Position numbers and translations under genes: made by a program. From Pseudomonadota bacterium (GTDB lineage Bacteria; Desulfobacterota; Desulfobulbia; Desulfobulbales; Desulfocapsaceae): 64,000 nt of DNA. The stretch lies in contig JAEYNP010000080.1 in assembly GCA_023412495.1 (NCBI GenBank), positions 1-64,000 of the forward strand, written 5' to 3'. Below, in pieces: positions 61,496-64,000 of this stretch; within the stretch, counting starts at the first letter, position 1; each line of letters opens with the position of its first letter. The notes under the pieces are model-generated. The model did no database searches, was not told where the DNA came from, and saw only the letters and a program-made list of their open reading frames with translations.

Positions 61496-62503
61496 ATGCC
61501 CCAGCCACTGCAGTCACAAAAAGCAGATCGGGTGACGATCTCAGCCATCATCCCGACCTTGAACGGCGAGCGGACTCTCGAACAGTTCTTTGCGGCGCTG
61601 AGGAGGCAGCACCTGCAGCCGGACGAGATCCTGGTCGCAGATTCCTCCTCGACTGATCGGACGGTGGAAATCTGCCGGAATTACATGGCCGAGGTCGTCA
61701 CAATCCCCAGGTCGGAATTCGATCACGGCGGCACGCGGACCAGAATGGCCCGGCAGGCAAAGGGCGAAATAATCGTCTTTTTCACCCAGGATGCAATTCT
61801 CGCCACCCGGGACGCCCTGGGGCTGCTGGTGGCGCCGCTCTCCGAGAACAGGGCGGCCTGCAGCTACGGACGGCAGTTGTCCAGCAAGAATGCCACGCCG
61901 GTTGCCGCCCATCTGCGGCTCTTCAACTACCCCCCGCTATCCGCGTTACGCAGCTATGATGACCGGCTGCGGTACGGCCTGAAAACCATCTTCATCTCCA
62001 ACTCTTTTGCCGCGTATCGCAAAGAGCCTCTCGCCGCAGCGGGATACTTCAAGAACGGTTTGATTTTTGGAGAAGATACCTGTACCTTGGGGAGGATTCT
62101 TGCGGCCGGGCATGCCGTCGCCTATGTCAGCGAAGCCGCTGTCTATCACAGCCATAATTATAATCTTGGCGAAGAATTTCGGCGGTCGTTCGACATCGGG
62201 GTATTGCACTGCAGGGAAAAGTGGCTGCTCGATACCTACGGCCAAGCCGAGGGTGTCGGAGCCCATTACGTTCGTTCGGCGCTTGGAAGCTTGCTCCAGG
62301 AAAAACAAATACTTCTCATACCCGATTGCCTGTTGCGGAGCTTCATGAAGCTGATCGGCTACAAGCTTGGCAGACTCCACAGGAAAATACCCGCCAGCTG
62401 GCTGCCGACCTTGAGCATGAACAGGTTGTGGTGGAAACGCTATATGAACGGTGAATGGTCGCCGCCCAAGCCCGACGGTATGCCGCTTGAGCCGAAGAAC
62501 TGA
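61496..62503 (+). CDS. Family 2 glycosyltransferase
   Basis: A 335-residue GT2 enzyme: ISAIIPTLNGERTLEQFF, VADSSSTDRTVEIC, and FFTQDAILATRDAL in the donor-binding region, then FGEDTCTLGRILAAGH and AAVYHSHNYNLGEEFRRS. It belongs to the rhamnosyltransferase-like branch used in O-antigen and exopolysaccharide assembly. AGAGAGAAC precedes the ATG. The sugar phosphotransferase starts eight bases later. Confidence 0.88.
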   Translation: MPQPLQSQKADRVTISAIIPTLNGERTLEQFFAALRRQHLQPDEILVADSSSTDRTVEICRNYMAEVVTIPRSEFDHGGTRTRMARQAKGEIIVFFTQDAILATRDALGLLVAPLSENRAACSYGRQLSSKNATPVAAHLRLFNYPPLSALRSYDDRLRYGLKTIFISNSFAAYRKEPLAAAGYFKNGLIFGEDTCTLGRILAAGHAVAYVSEAAVYHSHNYNLGEEFRRSFDIGVLHCREKWLLDTYGQAEGVGAHYVRSALGSLLQEKQILLIPDCLLRSFMKLIGYKLGRLHRKIPASWLPTLSMNRLWWKRYMNGEWSPPKPDGMPLEPKN

Positions 62504-62511
62504 ATGAGAAT

Positions 62512-63921
62512 ATGCTGCCCATCAACCTCCGGGAACAAAGTTCTCTCATCGCCAGATTTCTGCATCTCTTCGACTGCCTGTTGGCTGTCGGCTATCTGTC
62601 CCTGCTGGTTTTCTGGTACCGGGTCCCCTGGAGTCCGTATTACACCCGTCTGGTGATCATCACCTTCATCCTCTGTTTCATCAGTTTTCAGTCCTTCCAG
62701 CTCTACCGCTCGTGGCGGGGGTGGAAATATATCCTCGAATTTCTCGTCATCCTGAAGGCCTGGGCTGCGGTCATCGGTCTGTTGCTCTTTTATTTTTTCA
62801 TCTTCAAGATCTCGATCGCCTACTCCCGGGTAGTCATCCTCATCTGGTCGATCTCCACGCCATTACTCATCTTTATCGTTCATGTGCTGGTCAGAAAAAT
62901 TCTTCGGCTCATCCGGCAAAACGGCAAGAATGTGCGGCGGGCGGTGATCGTCGGGGCGGGCGATCTGGGTGTCAACCTGCTCAAGCAGGTGACCAGCATG
63001 CCCTGGGCCGGCATTGAAGTGCTGGGTTTTTTTGACGACAAGATCGACGACCAGGAAATTACCGTGGTCAACGGCAAACCGATCCTCGGCAACATCGCGG
63101 CGATCAACGGCTTTCTCGAGCACCACGAAATAGATTATGTCTATATTGCCCTGCCGATGCGGGCGGAAAAGAAAATTTTCAGAATCCTGCGGGAATGCCG
63201 ATCCCTCGGCGCCCGGATCTACCTGGTGCCGGATCTTTATGTCTTCGGCCTGCATCACGCAGAGATCCAGTCGCTGGGCAATCTCCTGATTCTTAATTTC
63301 AACCCCCACACCGAGTGGAAACGCGGTTTCGATCTCATCTTCTCTGTTGCGGTTCTGGTCTGCACGTTGCCCCTGACCCTGATCATCGCTCTTCTGGTGA
63401 AGATCAGCGACGGCGGTCCGGTTTTTTACCGTCACAAAAGGATAACGGCCGCCGGCAAGACCTTCCATTGCCTGAAGTTCCGCACCATGCGGGTCGGGGC
63501 GGACCGGGAACTCGACAAGCTGCTCAGGGAGAACGAGGACCTGCGCAGGGAGTGGGAGCAAACCTACAAACTGAAGAATGATCCTCGCGTCACCCCCGTC
63601 GGCCGGTTTCTCAGGCGGACGAGCCTCGACGAGTTTCCGCAGTTCATCAATGTCATTCTCGGCGACATGAGCGTGGTGGGGGCAAGGCCCATCGTCGGTA
63701 ACGAGTTGAACGGCTTTTACAAGGAGAGCGCTGGCCGCTATTGCTCGATGAAACCTGGCATAACCGGACCATGGCAGGTCGGCCGACGGTCGAATATCGA
63801 CGATTACGAGGAAAGAGTGAAAATGGATGATTGGTATATTCTCAACTATTCTCTGTGGACCGATATCAAAATCATCTTCAGAACTGTCTATTGTATGATC
63901 AAAGGGAACGGGGCATATTAA
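62512..63921 (+). CDS. Undecaprenyl-phosphate sugar phosphotransferase (WbaP/EpsE-like)
   Basis: Polyisoprenyl-phosphate hexose-1-phosphate transferase of 469 residues that starts a lipid-linked glycan. It has four N-terminal membrane helices, a CoA-binding-like cytoplasmic domain ([16 protein letters not shown], about 145-260), a fifth helix ([19 protein letters not shown]) and the catalytic bacterial sugar transferase domain with [52 protein letters not shown] and [10 protein letters not shown]. This is the priming enzyme of the cluster that precedes it. The downstream 79 bases hold no further gene start. Confidence 0.95.
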   Translation: MLPINLREQSSLIARFLHLFDCLLAVGYLSLLVFWYRVPWSPYYTRLVIITFILCFISFQSFQLYRSWRGWKYILEFLVILKAWAAVIGLLLFYFFIFKISIAYSRVVILIWSISTPLLIFIVHVLVRKILRLIRQNGKNVRRAVIVGAGDLGVNLLKQVTSMPWAGIEVLGFFDDKIDDQEITVVNGKPILGNIAAINGFLEHHEIDYVYIALPMRAEKKIFRILRECRSLGARIYLVPDLYVFGLHHAEIQSLGNLLILNFNPHTEWKRGFDLIFSVAVLVCTLPLTLIIALLVKISDGGPVFYRHKRITAAGKTFHCLKFRTMRVGADRELDKLLRENEDLRREWEQTYKLKNDPRVTPVGRFLRRTSLDEFPQFINVILGDMSVVGARPIVGNELNGFYKESAGRYCSMKPGITGPWQVGRRSNIDDYEERVKMDDWYILNYSLWTDIKIIFRTVYCMIKGNGAY

Positions 63922-64000
63922 AAAATAGGATGAGGTTTGAGGAAAGCACTGACTAGCTCTCATGGCTCAATTCTCAGTCCTCATCACTCGTTGTTTATGG

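Overview
The window reads as chromosomal DNA of a sulfate-reducing member of Desulfobacterota, most likely near Desulfobulbales. The support is a dissimilatory-type ATP sulfurylase (sat), a tetraheme class III cytochrome c, System II cytochrome c maturation (ResB plus CcsA), type IV pilus genes with a sigma54-type PilS/PilR pair, and a PglB/STT3-like oligosaccharyltransferase. No rRNA, tRNA or CRISPR array was recognised. The order is from reading, not from database searches.

Layout. 1-640: relic of a frameshifted transposase. 0.7-5.1 kb, minus strand: major pilin pilA, a second pilin, a VKOR-thioredoxin fusion and an STT3-like oligosaccharyltransferase, suggesting pilin folding and glycosylation. 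5.4-8.3 kb: PilS/PilR. 8.4-17.8 kb: a lone GspH-like pseudopilin, then a minor pilin operon (fimT-pilW-pilV-pilX-pilY1) preceded by a good sigma54 promoter. 18-20.5 kb: sat with its own promoter and terminator, then aroB. 20.6-22.1 kb: a repeat-rich stretch with two MITE-like palindromic elements, an FmdB-like protein and a hypothetical gene. 22.1-26.1 kb: an unusual tight cassette of SPFH/zinc-ribbon protein, second zinc-ribbon protein, nucleoside deaminase and radical SAM protein, facing tatC-tatB. 27.7-36 kb: purA, rpoZ, dnaJ, moaC, dksA, galT, a single-domain response regulator, a FolE2-like protein lacking the usual active-site motifs, and glyS.

36-39.8 kb: cytochrome c3, ccsA and resB on the minus strand, then rpmB and a small hypothetical gene. 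39.9-47.7 kb: a DisA-type diadenylate cyclase domain protein, a divergent ArgP/ArgO-like pair, a membrane-anchored HTH protein with an extracytoplasmic EF-hand, a small secreted protein, an RNB-family exoribonuclease and era. 47.8-52.1 kb, minus strand: ftsE-ftsX-envC-ctpA, a cell-wall splitting module. 52.5-56.8 kb: ileS-lspA-fabD. 57.3-63.9 kb: a surface-glycan cluster with a flippase-like membrane protein, four family 2 glycosyltransferases and a polyprenyl-phosphate sugar phosphotransferase.

The observations most worth following are the SPFH/deaminase/radical SAM cassette, the FolE2-like protein without its metal-site motifs, the c-di-AMP cyclase-like protein with a novel N-terminal region, the HTH-TM-EF-hand protein, the PilY1 with an inserted PA14 domain under sigma54 control, and several families of small palindromic repeats.
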